Assembly: GCA_038200275.1 (NCBI GenBank)
Contig: JBBPYC010000031.1
Coordinates: forward strand, 1-64,000
Length of the DNA stretch: 64,000 nucleotides
Direction: 5' to 3'
DNA from: JBBPYC01 sp038200275
GTDB taxonomy: Bacteria > Pseudomonadota > Gammaproteobacteria > Burkholderiales > Burkholderiaceae_C
The notes below the pieces were generated by a model, which saw only the letters and a list, made by a program, of their open reading frames with translations, ran no database searches and had not been told where the DNA came from. This document shows, piece after piece, positions 35,585 to 47,527 of the stretch (positions are counted from its first letter, which is position 1; each line of letters starts with the position of its first letter). A program made the position numbers and the translations under genes.

Positions 35585-37534
35585 GTGTCCATCCCCCAGT
35601 CTTTTTTGCAGGATCTGATCAGCCGCGCCGATTTGGTGGAGTTGGTCGGCCGTCATGTGCAGTTGAAGAAGACCGGTGCGAACTTCTCCGGGTTGTGCCC
35701 GTTCCATGCGGAAAAATCGCCGTCGTTCTCGGTCAGTCCGACCAAGCAGTTCTTTCATTGCTTCGGCTGCGGCAAGAGCGGCAACGCGATCGGTTTTCTG
35801 ACCGACTACCTGGGCCTGGGCTTTGTCGACGCAGTGAAAGATCTCGCGCACCAGTACGGCATGCAGGTGCCCGACGACGACAGCACGCCGCAGGAGCGTG
35901 CGCGCTTTGCCGAGCAGAGAAAACAACAGGCCACGCTGCACGACGTGCTCGAAAAAGCCGCGGACGCCTATCGCCGCCAGTTGAAGTCGGCGCCGCTGGC
36001 GATCGACTATCTGAAACGCCGCGGTGTCTCCGGCATCACCGCCAAGCGTTTTGGCTTGGGCTATGCGCCAGCAGGCTGGAACCACCTGGCCGGCGTGTTC
36101 CCAAGCTACGACGACCCGCTGCTGGTGGAAAGCGGCTTGGTGATCCGGCCCGACGATGAGAACGACGCCGAGCACACACGCCGCTACGATCGATTCAGGG
36201 ATCGGCTGATGTTCCCGATCCGCAATCCGAAAGGCGAGACGATCGGGTTCGGTGCGCGTGTGTTCGGGGATGAGAAGCCGAAGTACCTGAATTCGCCGGA
36301 AACGCCGGTGTTCAGCAAGGGGCGCGAGCTATACGGTCTGTTCGAAGCCCACGCGGCGGTGCGTGAGGCCGGCGTGGCACTGGTCACCGAAGGCTATATG
36401 GACGTGATTGCGCTTGCGCAGAACGGCTTTGCGCACAGCGTCGCGACGCTGGGCACCGCATGCACCGCCGAGCACGTGCGCCTCTTGTTCCGTGTGACGG
36501 ATGCAGTCGTGTTCGCATTCGACGGCGATGCGGCCGGGCAGCGGGCCGCGCGCAAGGCACTTGATGCGGCGCTGCCGTTTGCCACCGATCTGCGCAGCAT
36601 CAAGTTTTTGTTTCTGCCGAGTGAGCACGATCCCGACAGCTATGTGCGAGAACACGGTCGCGAAGGTTTTGCGCGCGTCATCGCGCAGGCCACCCCGCTG
36701 TCACGCCAGTTGATCGAGGTTGCACGGGAAGGCTGCGACCTCGGCCATGCAGAAGGACGCGCGCGCATGGCCGCGCAGGCCAAGGCGCTGTGGCTGCCGC
36801 TGCCGGACGGCGCGTTGAAGCGCCAGTTGCTCGCCGAGATTGCAAAAGCGGTTGAGCTGGGCAGCCATGAGTTGACGGAACTGTGGGGACTGAATCAGCG
36901 GTCAATAGCCAAGTCGTCTTCCGGATATCTAAATAATAGCAGCAAACGCAGCATGGGCCGTGGCTACAGCGGGTTTTCATCCGAAAATGAAGGCCGCCGT
37001 GCGCGCAACGCGCCGGCCAGCCGGGCCGACCATGCAGTGCGGCTGCTGCTGGCCACGCCAGCACTGTGGGACGGCCTGTCGGGCGAAGACCATGAACTGC
37101 TGGGCGCTCTACCCGGCGCGCATGGCCCGCTGTTCGTCTGGCTCGAATCGCAACTGCACGAACACGGCCCGCAGCCGTGGGGCGCATTGCGCGAGGGTTT
37201 GCGCGGACACGACTCGGAGGCGCTGGCCTGCAAGCTGGTGTCGGCCGAACTGGCCGCTGCAACGCCCCACCCGACAGAACATTCTGAAGCATCTGCGGAC
37301 ACTTCACCCGACGTGCTGGTCGGCGCCATCGCCAGCGCCGATGCACAAGCCGCGCAAAACGCAGAAGCCGCCGCCGAGTTGCGCGACTTGCTCGACCGAC
37401 TGCTGATCGAGCATCTGAAGCTGCAGGAAACCGAAGCGTTGGCGTCCGTTGCCACCGATCCGGCGGCAATCGATCGCTACCGCATGATCAACGCCCGCCG
37501 GATGGGCCTGAAAAGCGCTGTGCAAAAGCATTAA
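35585..37534 (+). CDS. dnaG: DNA primase
   Basis: 649 residues from the GTG at 35585 (VSIPQSFLQDLISRADLVEL). The zinc-binding domain has CPFHAEKSPSFSV and CFGCG. The TOPRIM core has the catalytic Glu in ALVTEGYMDVIAL and the DxD-type FAFDGDAAGQRAA. The C-terminal helicase-binding domain follows an Asn/Ser/Gly-rich linker near residue 450. It makes primers at the replication fork. rpoD follows 400 bp downstream; the usual rpsU is not upstream. Confidence 0.95.
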   Translation: MSIPQSFLQDLISRADLVELVGRHVQLKKTGANFSGLCPFHAEKSPSFSVSPTKQFFHCFGCGKSGNAIGFLTDYLGLGFVDAVKDLAHQYGMQVPDDDSTPQERARFAEQRKQQATLHDVLEKAADAYRRQLKSAPLAIDYLKRRGVSGITAKRFGLGYAPAGWNHLAGVFPSYDDPLLVESGLVIRPDDENDAEHTRRYDRFRDRLMFPIRNPKGETIGFGARVFGDEKPKYLNSPETPVFSKGRELYGLFEAHAAVREAGVALVTEGYMDVIALAQNGFAHSVATLGTACTAEHVRLLFRVTDAVVFAFDGDAAGQRAARKALDAALPFATDLRSIKFLFLPSEHDPDSYVREHGREGFARVIAQATPLSRQLIEVAREGCDLGHAEGRARMAAQAKALWLPLPDGALKRQLLAEIAKAVELGSHELTELWGLNQRSIAKSSSGYLNNSSKRSMGRGYSGFSSENEGRRARNAPASRADHAVRLLLATPALWDGLSGEDHELLGALPGAHGPLFVWLESQLHEHGPQPWGALREGLRGHDSEALACKLVSAELAAATPHPTEHSEASADTSPDVLVGAIASADAQAAQNAEAAAELRDLLDRLLIEHLKLQETEALASVATDPAAIDRYRMINARRMGLKSAVQKH

Positions 37535-37935
37535 AAACAACGCCGCGACAGGCCGGCGCGACGGGCACCCGCAACAGCTGCCACGCACCCTTGAAATTTG
37601 GCCCGGTGCCTATAATCTAAGGTTTGCCTTGGCGGCAAGTGCGACAGCAGTACCTCCGAACCGAAGCGCCAACCGATATGCCTTATGCAGGCACGACCGG
37701 CGCCACCACCGTAGCCGAGCTTTCGGCCGGTTCACCTCGCAAGGGCTGCACACCAAATGATCGCCCATTCCCCTTGCCGTGGACGCCTGTGCTTTTTTGT
37801 TTGTCGTGCGCTGCTCGCTTGATGCGAGGCCTGGCGCTTGCTGCGCCGTGTTGTCCTGTGCAACCCGAGCGACGCACAGACGAGAGTTCAAGGCGAATCA
37901 AACCGCTTGCTGACTGAAATTTCGAGGGCCCGACC
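37535..37935. other. dnaG-rpoD intergenic region with probable rpoD promoter
   Basis: About 400 bp with no gene. A TATAAT lies at 37611-37616. TTGAAA at 37591-37596 is only 14 bases before it, closer than the usual 16-18, so the -35 assignment is doubtful. Transcription from here would give rpoD a leader of about 310 bases. A GAGGG just before the rpoD ATG serves as ribosome-binding site. Confidence 0.45.
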
Positions 37936-40281
<2,346 letters not shown>

Positions 40282-40295
40282 GCGTTGCAGTTAAG

Positions 40296-40333
40296 AAAAA
40301 GCCCCTGGGACTGAAACGTCTCAGGGGCTTTTT
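40296..40333 (+). terminator. Rho-independent terminator after rpoD
   Basis: AAAAAGCCCCTGGGAC, a loop of about six bases, then GTCTCAGGGGCTTTTT. The GC stem has a single mismatch and is followed by five T. It lies 15 bases after the rpoD stop and can also end the convergent DUF2062 transcript. Confidence 0.9.
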
Positions 40334-40357
40334 GCGTTGGGCTGGTGCAAGCGCTCG

Positions 40358-40912
40358 TCAGGGCGCTTGCTGGCGCTTGCGCCGTCGCCAGGCCCAGGCG
40401 GTGCGCAGGCGCCAGCCGATCATGATCGTGGCATAGGTCAAAAGACCTGCAATCACCGCAATGATCCCGAGGCCGAGGATCAACGGCTTGCCCACCCCCA
40501 TCACCCGGTCGCGCAATTTGCCGCGCGTTTTTTCGTTGTCGTTCTCCGCAGCCGCCGCGCGGTCGAGCGCGGCTTGGGCTTTTTGATTTTCCTCCGCGTC
40601 GAGCAGCCGCGCTCCCAACCGGTGCGCCAGCACGTAGATCGGCGCGAACGTGAACGGATTGGTCACCAACGTGCTGCCCATCGCGACCGCCACGTTGGCG
40701 CGCAACACGACCGCCGCGCCCACCGCGAGCGGAATCTGCGCCACCGGCACCAGCAGACCGAAGAAGATGCCGAGCGATACGCCGACTGCGACGCCGCGCC
40801 GGCTGAAATTCCAGAGCCGCGGATGCAGCAGGCTCGGCCCCAGCCAACGCAGCCAGCGGTTGCCCACGATCTGCTCACGGGTCGGAATGAAGCGACGCAG
40901 GCGCTCGAACAT
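40358..40912 (-). CDS. DUF2062-domain membrane protein
   Basis: 184 residues from the ATG at 40912 (MFERLRRFIPTREQIV). The family pattern is clear: LHPRLWNFSRRGVAVGVSLG, the amphipathic GLLVPVAQIPLAVGAAV and NPFTFAPIYVLAHRLG, then a charged segment and a last hydrophobic helix with a basic tail. The function of the family is not settled. It is convergent with rpoD. Confidence 0.85.
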   Translation of the reverse strand: MFERLRRFIPTREQIVGNRWLRWLGPSLLHPRLWNFSRRGVAVGVSLGIFFGLLVPVAQIPLAVGAAVVLRANVAVAMGSTLVTNPFTFAPIYVLAHRLGARLLDAEENQKAQAALDRAAAAENDNEKTRGKLRDRVMGVGKPLILGLGIIAVIAGLLTYATIMIGWRLRTAWAWRRRKRQQAP

Positions 40913-41147
40913 GACGATTTCTACCCCTCCTCGAATGTCTGGCCGATGTTGCGCCGGTTCCCAGCCAAGTCGCGCTGGGCGCACCGCCCGCGCCGTGAAG
41001 TTTCTCAGCGCCCGTCCGATTTGAATCGGACGTTCGGCGTTCTGGCTTGGGATGTGCTGCGGCGTAGACTGACCTTGCTGGCAGTGCGTCGGCAACGCCA
41101 TCTTTCCCTGCCGTCGTCCAGGCGCTCGGTCCGTCGAAGTTTCCCCC

Positions 41148-42092
41148 ATGCAAAAATCCCACCCATCGATCCGGCGCTACGTCTCTGGCGCCGTGCTAGC
41201 CGCCCTGACACTGCTCGGCGGTTGCACGCTTGACCGCAGCCACACGCGCAGTGGTTCGGCCGTGCCCGGACTCGTCGTTGCCTCCGGGACCCGCGATGTC
41301 GGTGCCAGCTTCGAGGCACTCGATGCGAAGCTGGTTGCAGCCGAGCCGATCGGCGTCTTCGCCCGGATCGACCACGCCGCAAACGCGCCGAGCGAGTTGC
41401 CGCTGCGGCCGACTCGGCTGATCCTGTTCGGCAACCCGAAACTCGGCACCCCGCTGATGCGGGTGAACCAGCTCACCGGCATCGATCTGCCGCAGAAAAT
41501 TTTGATCTATCAGGATGCGGCTGAGAAAACGCGCGTTGCCTATAACGGCGCCGACTACCTGGCGCAGCGCTACGGCGTCGGCAATGTCGCGACGCTGCCG
41601 ATGATCGCTGCGGCGCTGAAGAATTTTTCCGAAACAGCTTCTGGCGCCTCTGCGCCGACTGCACCGACGGTGAGCCGCACAGACACGGTCGGCCGCGGCG
41701 AAGGGTTGATCTCGGTGCGCAGCAACGCCGATGCGGCGACGACGTTCGACCGTTTGCGTACGGCCGTCGCCGGCAACTCTGCGCTCAAGGTGATCGGCGA
41801 GCTCGACCATGCAGCGAATGCAACCAAGGTCGGGCTCAGCCTGCGTCCCACGCGGCTGCTGGTGTTCGGCAATCCCGCGCTCGGCACGCCCCTCATGCGC
41901 GCTGCGCAGACCGTGGCAATCGATCTGCCGCAGAAGATGCTGGTCTATACCGATGCCGCGGACCAGACATTCGTGGTCTACAACGACCCCACATTCATCG
42001 CACGCCGCCACGGTGCTCAGGGCGAGAGCGCGACGATCGCGAAAGTTGCTGCCGTACTGGCGCAACTGGCCGCCGCAGCCGCTGGGAGCTGA
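41148..42092 (+). CDS. Lipoprotein with two tandem DUF302 domains
   Basis: 314 residues. A signal peptide ends in the lipobox LTLLGGC, with the lipidated Cys at residue 26. Two DUF302 repeats follow, about residues 45-165 and 185-310. Both carry the same core, LRPTRLxxFGNPxLGTPLMR and then IDLPQKxLxYxDA and a YN segment, so the second copy arose by duplication. A Thr/Ala-rich linker separates them. DUF302 proteins are small periplasmic or cytoplasmic proteins of unknown function. It is divergent from the DUF2062 gene. Confidence 0.85.
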   Translation: MQKSHPSIRRYVSGAVLAALTLLGGCTLDRSHTRSGSAVPGLVVASGTRDVGASFEALDAKLVAAEPIGVFARIDHAANAPSELPLRPTRLILFGNPKLGTPLMRVNQLTGIDLPQKILIYQDAAEKTRVAYNGADYLAQRYGVGNVATLPMIAAALKNFSETASGASAPTAPTVSRTDTVGRGEGLISVRSNADAATTFDRLRTAVAGNSALKVIGELDHAANATKVGLSLRPTRLLVFGNPALGTPLMRAAQTVAIDLPQKMLVYTDAADQTFVVYNDPTFIARRHGAQGESATIAKVAAVLAQLAAAAAGS

Positions 42093-42137
42093 CCGGCTGG
42101 ATTGGGCCCGGCAGGAAGTGGATCGGCCTGCTGGCGA

Positions 42138-42704
42138 TCAGCCTGCAAGCAACCCGCGCAGGACCTGCCCCTGCACGTTGCCAAGCACGATCGTCGCGAT
42201 CTGCAACAACACCAGCAGCGCCAGCGGCGACAAGTCGATCCCGCCGATCAGCGGGATTACGCCGCGGAACGGCCGCAGCAGCGGCTCCACCAGTTGGTTC
42301 AGCACATCGGTCATGGACGACTGGGTTGTGGGAAACCACGACAGCACCGCGTTCACGATGACGAGCACGGTGAGGCCTGAGATGACCAGCCGCATCACTC
42401 CGAACAGCGCCAGCACCGGCAGCACGGCCAGCCCCGCTGCGCCCGGCGCCAACCCCCAGAGGATCAGCTGCTCGGCCAGCATCAGCAAATAGGCGCCGAG
42501 CAGGCTGCCCCAGTCCCAGCCGCCCTTCGTCGGCAGCACCCGACGCAGCGGCAGCACCAGCCAGTCGGTCAACGCGAAGATGAAATTGCCGACCGGATTG
42601 CGAAACGAGATGCGCTGGCGCTGCATGTAGGCGCGCAGCAAGCACGCGCCGGCCAGCGCGCCGATGACAATGTCAAGCAGGAAAGACAGGATTTGAAACA
42701 GCAT
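42138..42704 (-). CDS. YggT-family membrane protein
   Basis: 188 residues from the ATG at 42704. Two YggT units are visible, each with the RP-G-like pattern: NPVGNFIFALTDWLVLPLRR and LNQLVEPLLRPFRGVIPLIG, embedded in hydrophobic helices. The family is linked to osmotic stress and cell division. It is convergent with the DUF302 lipoprotein and divergent from the LON-like gene. Confidence 0.9.
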   Translation of the reverse strand: MLFQILSFLLDIVIGALAGACLLRAYMQRQRISFRNPVGNFIFALTDWLVLPLRRVLPTKGGWDWGSLLGAYLLMLAEQLILWGLAPGAAGLAVLPVLALFGVMRLVISGLTVLVIVNAVLSWFPTTQSSMTDVLNQLVEPLLRPFRGVIPLIGGIDLSPLALLVLLQIATIVLGNVQGQVLRGLLAG

Positions 42705-42813
42705 CGGGCACGCATGTATTGGGGTCATGGGATGATAGCGACCGGTCCCAGCAGCTATTTTTCGGGCACCCGCGCGCGGCTTTCGTGGCGCGATCCACCC
42801 GCTTTTGCACCAG

Positions 42814-43464
42814 ATGTCGAACCCGGACACCCCCACACCGCAACCTCAACGACTGCCCTTGTTTCCGCTCGGCACGGTGTTGTTTCCGCTCGGCCAATTG
42901 CCGCTGCGCATCTTCGAGGTGCGCTACCTGGACATGATCGGCAAGTGCTATCGCAACAAGACCCCGTTCGGTGTGGTTTCGCTCACGCAAGGCTCGGAAG
43001 TGCGGCGGCCCGGCGAGGCTGAGGAGTTCCATCCCATCGGCACGATGGCGTATGTCGATTCACTTGAGACGGTGCAGTCCGGTCTGCTGATGGTGCGCTG
43101 CACGGGCGGCGACCGGTTTCGCATCGAACGCAGCGAGCAACTGCCGCACGGCCTGTGGACCGCGTCGGTGCAACCGATCGAGCCAGACCAAAAAGTGCCT
43201 GTGCCACCCGATCTCGACGGCACCTCGCAAGCGCTCGAGCGGCTGCTCGAGACGCTGAGCCAGCGCGAGGAAGCACCGCAGTTTCTGTCGCCCGGGACGA
43301 AACTGCAGTTCGACGATTGCGGCTGGGTGTCGAACCGCTGGTGCGAACTGCTGCCGCTGGCTCCAGCCACCAAGCAGCGCCTGATGACGCTGGACAACCC
43401 ATTGGTTCGGCTGGAGCTGGTGAGCGATATGCTCACGAAAAGCGGAATAACACCGTCGATGTGA
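42814..43464 (+). CDS. LON peptidase N-terminal-domain protein
   Basis: 216 residues from the ATG at 42814. The LON substrate-binding domain fills the protein (RLPLFPLGTVLFPLGQLPLR, then LRIFEVRYLDMI, then FGVVSLTQGSEV). There is no ATPase or protease domain, as usual for this stand-alone group. It probably binds protein or peptide substrates. It lies 50 bp before the glycan operon and may be read with it. Confidence 0.9.
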   Translation: MSNPDTPTPQPQRLPLFPLGTVLFPLGQLPLRIFEVRYLDMIGKCYRNKTPFGVVSLTQGSEVRRPGEAEEFHPIGTMAYVDSLETVQSGLLMVRCTGGDRFRIERSEQLPHGLWTASVQPIEPDQKVPVPPDLDGTSQALERLLETLSQREEAPQFLSPGTKLQFDDCGWVSNRWCELLPLAPATKQRLMTLDNPLVRLELVSDMLTKSGITPSM

Positions 43465-43513
43465 TTGGGCGGCGTTCCGGCCACCCACCTCCAGCACCTC
43501 GACCACGCCGCAC

Positions 43514-45469
43514 ATGTTGCAGACCGTGATCGGCTGGCCGCGTCGAGCCAAGCAGGGATTCGTCGTCGGGGTCGATCTGGCGTGCGGTGTGTTTGCGATG
43601 TGGCTTGCATTCTCTCTGCGGCTGGAAACGCTGCACGGGCCACAGAACAAGGAATGGCTGATCTACGGACTGGGGCCGCTGCTGGCCATTCCTGTGTTTG
43701 CGCGTTTCGGGCTGTACCGCGCAATTTTTCGATACAACGGCATTTCGGCGCTGCTGGCCACCGCCAAGGCGGTTGCGGTCTATGCGGTGCTGCTGTCGAT
43801 CCTGGTGCTGACCACCCGCTGGCCGGTGGTGCCGCGCAGCATTGGCGTGCTGCAGCCACTGATCTTCTTTTTGCTGGTGGCCGCAAACCGCGCTGCTGCC
43901 AAATTCTGGCTCAGTGGACAAGTCGGCGCGTGGCGGCACCCAGACGCCGGCCGGCTGCTGATCTACGGCGCCGGCGCGGCTGGCGTGCAGACCGCACGCG
44001 GGCTGGAAGGCGCGCGGCCTTATGCGTTGCTCGGCTTCGTTGACGACGACCTGTCCAAGGCGGGACGCAGCATTGACGGTGTGCCGGTTTACGGACCAGT
44101 CGATGTGGCGGCGCTGGTCGCGCGCCAGCGCATTACCGATATCCTGCTCGCGCTGCCCAGCACCAGCCGGGAACGCCGCCACCAGATCATCGAAAGCCTG
44201 CGCCCGCTGCCAGTGCACGTGCAGACGCTGCCCGCCTTGAGCGATCTGGCCAGTGGCAAAGTCACGGTGAAGGACTTTCGCGAGCTTGACGTGGAAGACC
44301 TGCTGGGCCGCGCGCCGGTGCCCCCGAACCCCGAACTGCTCGCGCGCAATCTGGCCGCCAAAGTGGTGCTGATCAGCGGCGCGGGCGGCAGCATCGGCAG
44401 CGAACTGTGCCGCCAGATCCTGGCCGAACGCCCACGCCAGTTGCTGCTGCTCGAACAAAACGAGTTCGCGCTCTATTCGGTTCACCAGGAACTGCTGCGC
44501 CTGTGCGCCGACGAAGCAACAACGCGGCTGGTGCCGCTGATGGGCAGCGTCTACAACCACCGGCGCATCTCGGACATCCTGCGCACCTACCGGCCTGACA
44601 CGGTCTACCACGCGGCCGCCTACAAGCACGTGCCGCTGGTCGAACACAACCCGGCCGAAGGCGTGCTCAACAACGTGTTCGGCACGCTGCATCTGGTGCG
44701 TGCGGCGATTGAGGCCGAAGTGGCGAGCTTCGTGCTTATCTCCACCGACAAGGCAGTACGCCCGACCAACGTAATGGGCGCGAGCAAGCGCGTTGCCGAG
44801 CAAATTCTGCAAGCGCTCTCAGCCTGCGAACGCCCGAGCTTCCACGATGTGGAAAGCGGCTGCGACGTGGTCGTCGCGAACCGCACCCGTCTGTCGATGG
44901 TCCGCTTCGGCAACGTGCTGGGCTCCAGCGGCAGCGTGGTGCCGCTGTTTCGCCAGCAGATCGCTGCCGGCGGCCCGATCACCGTGACAGATGTCGAGGT
45001 CACGCGCTACTTCATGACGATTCCAGAAGCCGCCCAGCTCGTGCTGCAGGCCGGCGCGATGGCCAAAGGCGGTGACGTGTTCGTGCTGGACATGGGCGAG
45101 CCGGTGAAGATCATTGACCTGGCGCGGCGCATGGTCGAGTTGTCCGGACTCACGGTGCGCGACGCCGCGCGGCCGAACGGCGATCTGGAGATCGTGACGA
45201 CCGGGCTGCGGCCGGGCGAGAAACTGTACGAGGAGTTGCTGATCGGTGAATCGCCGAACGCCAGCGCGCATCCCCGCATCCTGACCGCTCAGGAGCCGTT
45301 CGCGCCCTGGCCCGAACTGTCCGCCGCACTCCGCCAATTGCGCACAGCCAGCCTGGGCAACGACGTCGCAACCCTCTTCAAGCTGCTGCGCGTGCTGGTG
45401 CCCGGTGCGACCTTCGCTGCAGAAATCCAGGATTACGTGACGGTCGATGCCGCCGCCGAGGCCGCCTGA
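43514..45469 (+). CDS. Nucleotide-sugar 4,6-dehydratase, WbpM/CapD/FlaA1 family
   Basis: 651 residues. Four N-terminal membrane helices are followed by a first Rossmann region (LLIYGAGAAGVQTA) and the catalytic SDR domain (VLISGAGGSIGSELCRQIL). The catalytic motif STDKAVRPTNVMGASKRVAE has Met in place of the usual Tyr (M-x3-K), as in WbpM. These enzymes make UDP-4-keto-6-deoxy-GlcNAc for QuiNAc, FucNAc or bacillosamine. First gene of the surface-glycan operon; the next gene overlaps it by one base. Confidence 0.93.
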   Translation: MLQTVIGWPRRAKQGFVVGVDLACGVFAMWLAFSLRLETLHGPQNKEWLIYGLGPLLAIPVFARFGLYRAIFRYNGISALLATAKAVAVYAVLLSILVLTTRWPVVPRSIGVLQPLIFFLLVAANRAAAKFWLSGQVGAWRHPDAGRLLIYGAGAAGVQTARGLEGARPYALLGFVDDDLSKAGRSIDGVPVYGPVDVAALVARQRITDILLALPSTSRERRHQIIESLRPLPVHVQTLPALSDLASGKVTVKDFRELDVEDLLGRAPVPPNPELLARNLAAKVVLISGAGGSIGSELCRQILAERPRQLLLLEQNEFALYSVHQELLRLCADEATTRLVPLMGSVYNHRRISDILRTYRPDTVYHAAAYKHVPLVEHNPAEGVLNNVFGTLHLVRAAIEAEVASFVLISTDKAVRPTNVMGASKRVAEQILQALSACERPSFHDVESGCDVVVANRTRLSMVRFGNVLGSSGSVVPLFRQQIAAGGPITVTDVEVTRYFMTIPEAAQLVLQAGAMAKGGDVFVLDMGEPVKIIDLARRMVELSGLTVRDAARPNGDLEIVTTGLRPGEKLYEELLIGESPNASAHPRILTAQEPFAPWPELSAALRQLRTASLGNDVATLFKLLRVLVPGATFAAEIQDYVTVDAAAEAA

Positions 45470-46815
45470 TGGCCGCCGGTGAGGACACCAGCGCATTGGC
45501 CGCCGCAGCGCAGCCCGCAGACCGCACCATCCTGCACGGGATCGTTTGGGGATCGCTATTCGTGTTGGCGGCCAAGTTCGCCGGTGCGGGCAAGGAAATG
45601 GTGGTGGCCTGGCGCTTTGGCGTCGGCAGCCAGATCGACGCCTATCTGTTCGTCTTCAACTGGGCGACCTGGCCGCTCGCGGTCTGGTTCGCTGCCGTGA
45701 GCGCCGTCGTCGTTCCGCTGTTTGCACAGCTTCGGGCCGAACGCCCGGTGACCGAGCTGCTGCAGATGAAGCGCGAGTTGTTCGGCGGTTCGCTACTGCT
45801 CAGCGTGCTGCTCGGCGGTGGGGTGGCGATGTTGCTCCATGAGCTGGTCTTGCTCCCGCAGCTGGGCTTGCCGGCGGAGACAGCAGCGCTGGCCTCGATA
45901 ATAGCCACACCCATGGCGGGCCTAGCCCTGCTCGGCGTTCCGATCTGCCTACTGTCGGCCTGGATGATTGCCGACCAGCGTTATGCGAATACCTTGTTCG
46001 AAGGCATCCCGGCGCTCGCGATCGCATTGCTGTTGTCGACCGCAGCCGTCGCCGGCCTGGGCGGACTGGTGCTGGCGACGCTGGTCGGTTTCGGGCTGCA
46101 CCTGATCGCTTTGCTGGTTGCGCTCGGCACACAGCGCAGCCTGGCGTTGCCCCGACTGTCGCTGCGCTCGCCGCACTGGGCAGGGTTGTACCGAGGCATC
46201 GGCATCGCACTGGCCGCCAACGCGCTGCTCGCTGCCGTGGTGCTGATCGACCAATGGTTCGCGGCTGGGTTGCCGGCTGGCTCGGTCGCCACGCTCGGTT
46301 ACGCAAACCGGGTGCTGGCGCTTGTGATCGGCATCGGCGTGACGGCGGTCGCACGCGCCACCCTGCCGGTGTTTTCCGCAACGCGGTTTGAACAAGGCAA
46401 CGCCCTGTGGCGGGTGGCCTGCCGCTGGGCGGCGCTGCTGCTGCTGGCCGGGATTGGTGCTGCATCCATCGGCTGGTGGGCGGTCGAAGGGATCGTCGGG
46501 TTGTTGTATGAGCACGGCGCGTTCGGTGCGCAGGACACGCAGGCCGTCGCGCACGTGCTGCGGCATGGCCTGCTGCAGTTGCCGTTCTATTTCGGCGCCG
46601 TCGTGCTGCAAACGATGTTCTCCGCGCAAGCCTGGTACGGCGCCCTGCTGCTGGCCAGCGCCGCGGGCATGGCCGTCAAACTGATCGCAAGCGCTTGGTT
46701 GATCGACAGCCACGGTCTGATCGGGCTGCAGTGGAGCACGGCAGCCATGTACGCAGCGCAGGGGCTGGTGCTGTTCATCATCGGCCGCACGCACGCACGA
46801 TCGACGGCTACCTGA
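45469..46815 (+). CDS. MurJ/MVF-type lipid-linked glycan flippase
   Basis: 448 residues with about 13-14 membrane helices. The MviN/MurJ pattern is seen in GKEMVVAWRFGVGSQIDAYLFVFNWA at the start and RATLPVFSATRFEQGNALWRVA in the middle. In this operon it most likely moves the completed undecaprenyl-linked oligosaccharide across the inner membrane, replacing a Wzx. It starts within the stop of the dehydratase gene. Confidence 0.85.
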   Translation: MAAGEDTSALAAAAQPADRTILHGIVWGSLFVLAAKFAGAGKEMVVAWRFGVGSQIDAYLFVFNWATWPLAVWFAAVSAVVVPLFAQLRAERPVTELLQMKRELFGGSLLLSVLLGGGVAMLLHELVLLPQLGLPAETAALASIIATPMAGLALLGVPICLLSAWMIADQRYANTLFEGIPALAIALLLSTAAVAGLGGLVLATLVGFGLHLIALLVALGTQRSLALPRLSLRSPHWAGLYRGIGIALAANALLAAVVLIDQWFAAGLPAGSVATLGYANRVLALVIGIGVTAVARATLPVFSATRFEQGNALWRVACRWAALLLLAGIGAASIGWWAVEGIVGLLYEHGAFGAQDTQAVAHVLRHGLLQLPFYFGAVVLQTMFSAQAWYGALLLASAAGMAVKLIASAWLIDSHGLIGLQWSTAAMYAAQGLVLFIIGRTHARSTAT

Positions 46816-46840
46816 TCGCTCTGCTCTACGCTGTCCCTCC

Positions 46841-47527
46841 ATGTTGAACCAGTTGCACGCCCGTTTTCATCGTCCCGAGCGCGGCTGGGACCCCGTGCCA
46901 CCTGCACATGCGGGGGCCTATGCCGAATCGCCCGACGCCGGGGTCGATGCCGCGCTGCTCGCGCAACTGGACGCCTGGGCTGGTGGCCTGGCCGGCAAGC
47001 GCGTGCTCGATCTGGGCAGTGGGCCCGGCCACCACGCCCTGGCGTTCGCGCGGCTTGGCGCCGACGTTACCTGCTACGACACGTCGAAAATCTATCTGGA
47101 CTTGCTGCAACGATGCGCGGCCGATGCCGGGCTGACGCCGCGCATCCGGTGCGTGCTCGGCTACCTGGACCACGCACCGACACGGCTGCCGAATGAACGA
47201 TTCGATCTCGTGTTCAACCGCGTCTGCTGGTATTACGGCTTCAGCGACCGCGGTCTTGCCAAGGCCGTACAAGCGCTGATCGCGCCCGGTGGCGGCTGTT
47301 TCATCGAGACGCCGGTCGCAGGGCACAACCTTGCGCAGTCGAGTATTTCCACCCGCGTTCGCACCTGGTTAAACACGCACGCCCATCTCAAGATCGGCCA
47401 CCCATTTCCGCCCGCCGGGCGCATTGCCGCATTGTTCGATGAACTGGGCGCCGCCAGCATCCGCGTCGAGCACGACCGGCCCGGCCACGAGCGGCTCTGG
47501 ATCAAGACGTCGGCCACGAAGCCATGA
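46841..47527 (+). CDS. Class I SAM-dependent methyltransferase
   Basis: 228 residues with the Rossmann SAM site RVLDLGSGPGHHALAFARLGADVT near residue 55 and the post-II segment FDLVFNRVCWYYGFSDR. Proteins like this in glycan operons methylate a sugar, often capping the chain. No target can be read from the sequence. It overlaps the deacetylase gene by four bases. Confidence 0.85.
   Translation: MLNQLHARFHRPERGWDPVPPAHAGAYAESPDAGVDAALLAQLDAWAGGLAGKRVLDLGSGPGHHALAFARLGADVTCYDTSKIYLDLLQRCAADAGLTPRIRCVLGYLDHAPTRLPNERFDLVFNRVCWYYGFSDRGLAKAVQALIAPGGGCFIETPVAGHNLAQSSISTRVRTWLNTHAHLKIGHPFPPAGRIAALFDELGAASIRVEHDRPGHERLWIKTSATKP

Noticed and set aside
37591..37616. Confident sigma-70 promoter for rpoD
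   Set aside because: The -10 is perfect, but the only good -35 is 14 bases away, so it is listed only as probable.
43433..44812. Minus-strand frame of 459 codons
   Set aside because: It is antisense to the WbpM-type dehydratase gene, whose motifs are clear; the composition is that of a shadow frame.
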